A stretch of 7,225 nt of DNA from an uncultured bacterium (GTDB lineage Bacteria > Actinomycetota > Coriobacteriia > Coriobacteriales > Atopobiaceae): positions 1-7,225 of the forward strand of contig CAJMLD010000075.1 of assembly GCA_905214175.1 (NCBI GenBank), read 5' to 3'. This document shows positions 6,701 through 7,225 of this stretch, in pieces. Each line of letters starts with the position of its first letter. Position 1 is the first letter of the stretch. Position numbers and translations under genes: made by a program. A model generated the notes under the pieces. It saw nothing but the letters and a program-made list of their open reading frames with translations. It was not told the origin of the DNA and ran no database searches.

Positions 6701-7225
6701 ATGCAGGGCGAGAACAACGCCGGCGACAAGACGCCGCTCTTTGCCATTCACGACGCGAGCGTGGTGAGGTCGGGCAAGACCATCCTCCACGTGGACGACT
6801 TCACGCTGCATGAGGGTGAGCACGTGGCGCTTCTCGGCCCCAACGGCGCGGGAAAGTCCACGTTCATACAGCTCCTTACCAGGGAGGTATTTCCCCTCTA
6901 CCGAGACGAGCCGCCCGTGCGCTTTCGGGGCGACCCGCGTCCAGAGCTCAGTGACGTGCGCCGGGCGCTGGGCGTGGTGAGCTCGACCATGCACGATCAG
7001 ATTCGCGTGCACCTGCCATCCGTCGACGTGGTGACGGGCGGGCTCTTTGGCACGCTTGGCCTGCCCAGACATGTCCAGGCCACCGAGCATGACCGTCAGC
7101 TTGCGCTCGGCGCGCTCGAGCGCCTGGGGATCGCTGAGGTTGCCAACCGCGACGTGATGACCCTCTCGACCGGTCAGGCGCGTCGTGTCCTGGTGGCGCG
7201 CGAGCTCATCCGCGACCCGCAGGTG
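6701..7225 (+). CDS. ABC-type ATP-binding protein, 3' end missing
   Basis: An open frame from ATG 6701, with ribosome binding site GGGAG (6691-6695), runs off the right edge, so only the first 175 residues are visible. Walker A is GPNGAGKST (46-54) after the usual strand EHVALL. A Q-loop-like region lies near GVVSSTMHDQI (91-101), and the ABC signature is LSTGQARR (155-162). Walker B, the catalytic Glu and the H-loop should follow beyond the window. The insert between Walker A and signature (PLYRDEPPVRFRGD region) and the LSTGQ signature resemble stand-alone YlmA/ModF-like ATPases or iron/siderophore-type ATPases; the substrate cannot be told. A role linked to branched-chain amino acids is not supported by the sequence. 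It is divergent from ilvA. Confidence 0.88.
   Translation, partial: MQGENNAGDKTPLFAIHDASVVRSGKTILHVDDFTLHEGEHVALLGPNGAGKSTFIQLLTREVFPLYRDEPPVRFRGDPRPELSDVRRALGVVSSTMHDQIRVHLPSVDVVTGGLFGTLGLPRHVQATEHDRQLALGALERLGIAEVANRDVMTLSTGQARRVLVARELIRDPQV

Noticed and set aside
6674..7090. 138-codon minus-strand frame opposite the ABC ATPase gene
   Set aside because: Overlaps a plus-strand frame with clear Walker A and ABC signature motifs; the antisense product shows none.

Overview
This window is a high-GC bacterial chromosome segment devoted mainly to branched-chain amino acid synthesis. The strong G/C third-position bias, GGAGG-type ribosome binding sites, actinobacterial-style gene sequences and the gene set suggest an actinobacterium, probably a gut or oral Coriobacteriia member (Olsenella/Collinsella-like). 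The genus is inference; no rRNA or marker gene is present.

Layout: positions 1-417 hold no ordinary gene. They contain a 28-codon leader peptide (185-271) with four Leu codons among eight residues, two of them the locally rare CTA, followed by mutually exclusive hairpins. Together these look like a leucine attenuator for the operon that follows. The operon is leuA (418-1953), leuC (1954-3216), leuD (3570-4076) and leuB (4079-5191), the complete route from 2-oxoisovalerate to 4-methyl-2-oxopentanoate, the keto acid precursor of leucine. leuA/leuC abut and leuD/leuB are 2 nt apart. By contrast, leuC and leuD, which encode the two subunits of one enzyme, are separated by 353 nt of strongly folded sequence: a hairpin with 20-bp arms, a terminator-like hairpin with a T-rich tail, a small hairpin, and a roughly 90-nt rod-like structure ending just before the leuD ribosome binding site.

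A perfect 16-bp stem (5252-5292) serves as a shared terminator between leuB and the convergent gene ilvA (5326-6546, minus strand), an ACT-domain threonine ammonia-lyase that makes 2-oxobutyrate, the isoleucine precursor. A 154-bp divergent intergenic region separates ilvA from the start of an ABC-transporter-type ATPase gene that runs off the right end (6701-7225).

The enzymes are ordinary and confidently assigned. The noteworthy parts are RNA-level: the putative leucine attenuator before leuA, and the unexplained structured spacer that splits leuC from leuD. I see no mobile element, CRISPR array, tRNA or rRNA. All RNA structures were found by reading complementarity by eye, not by energy calculation.
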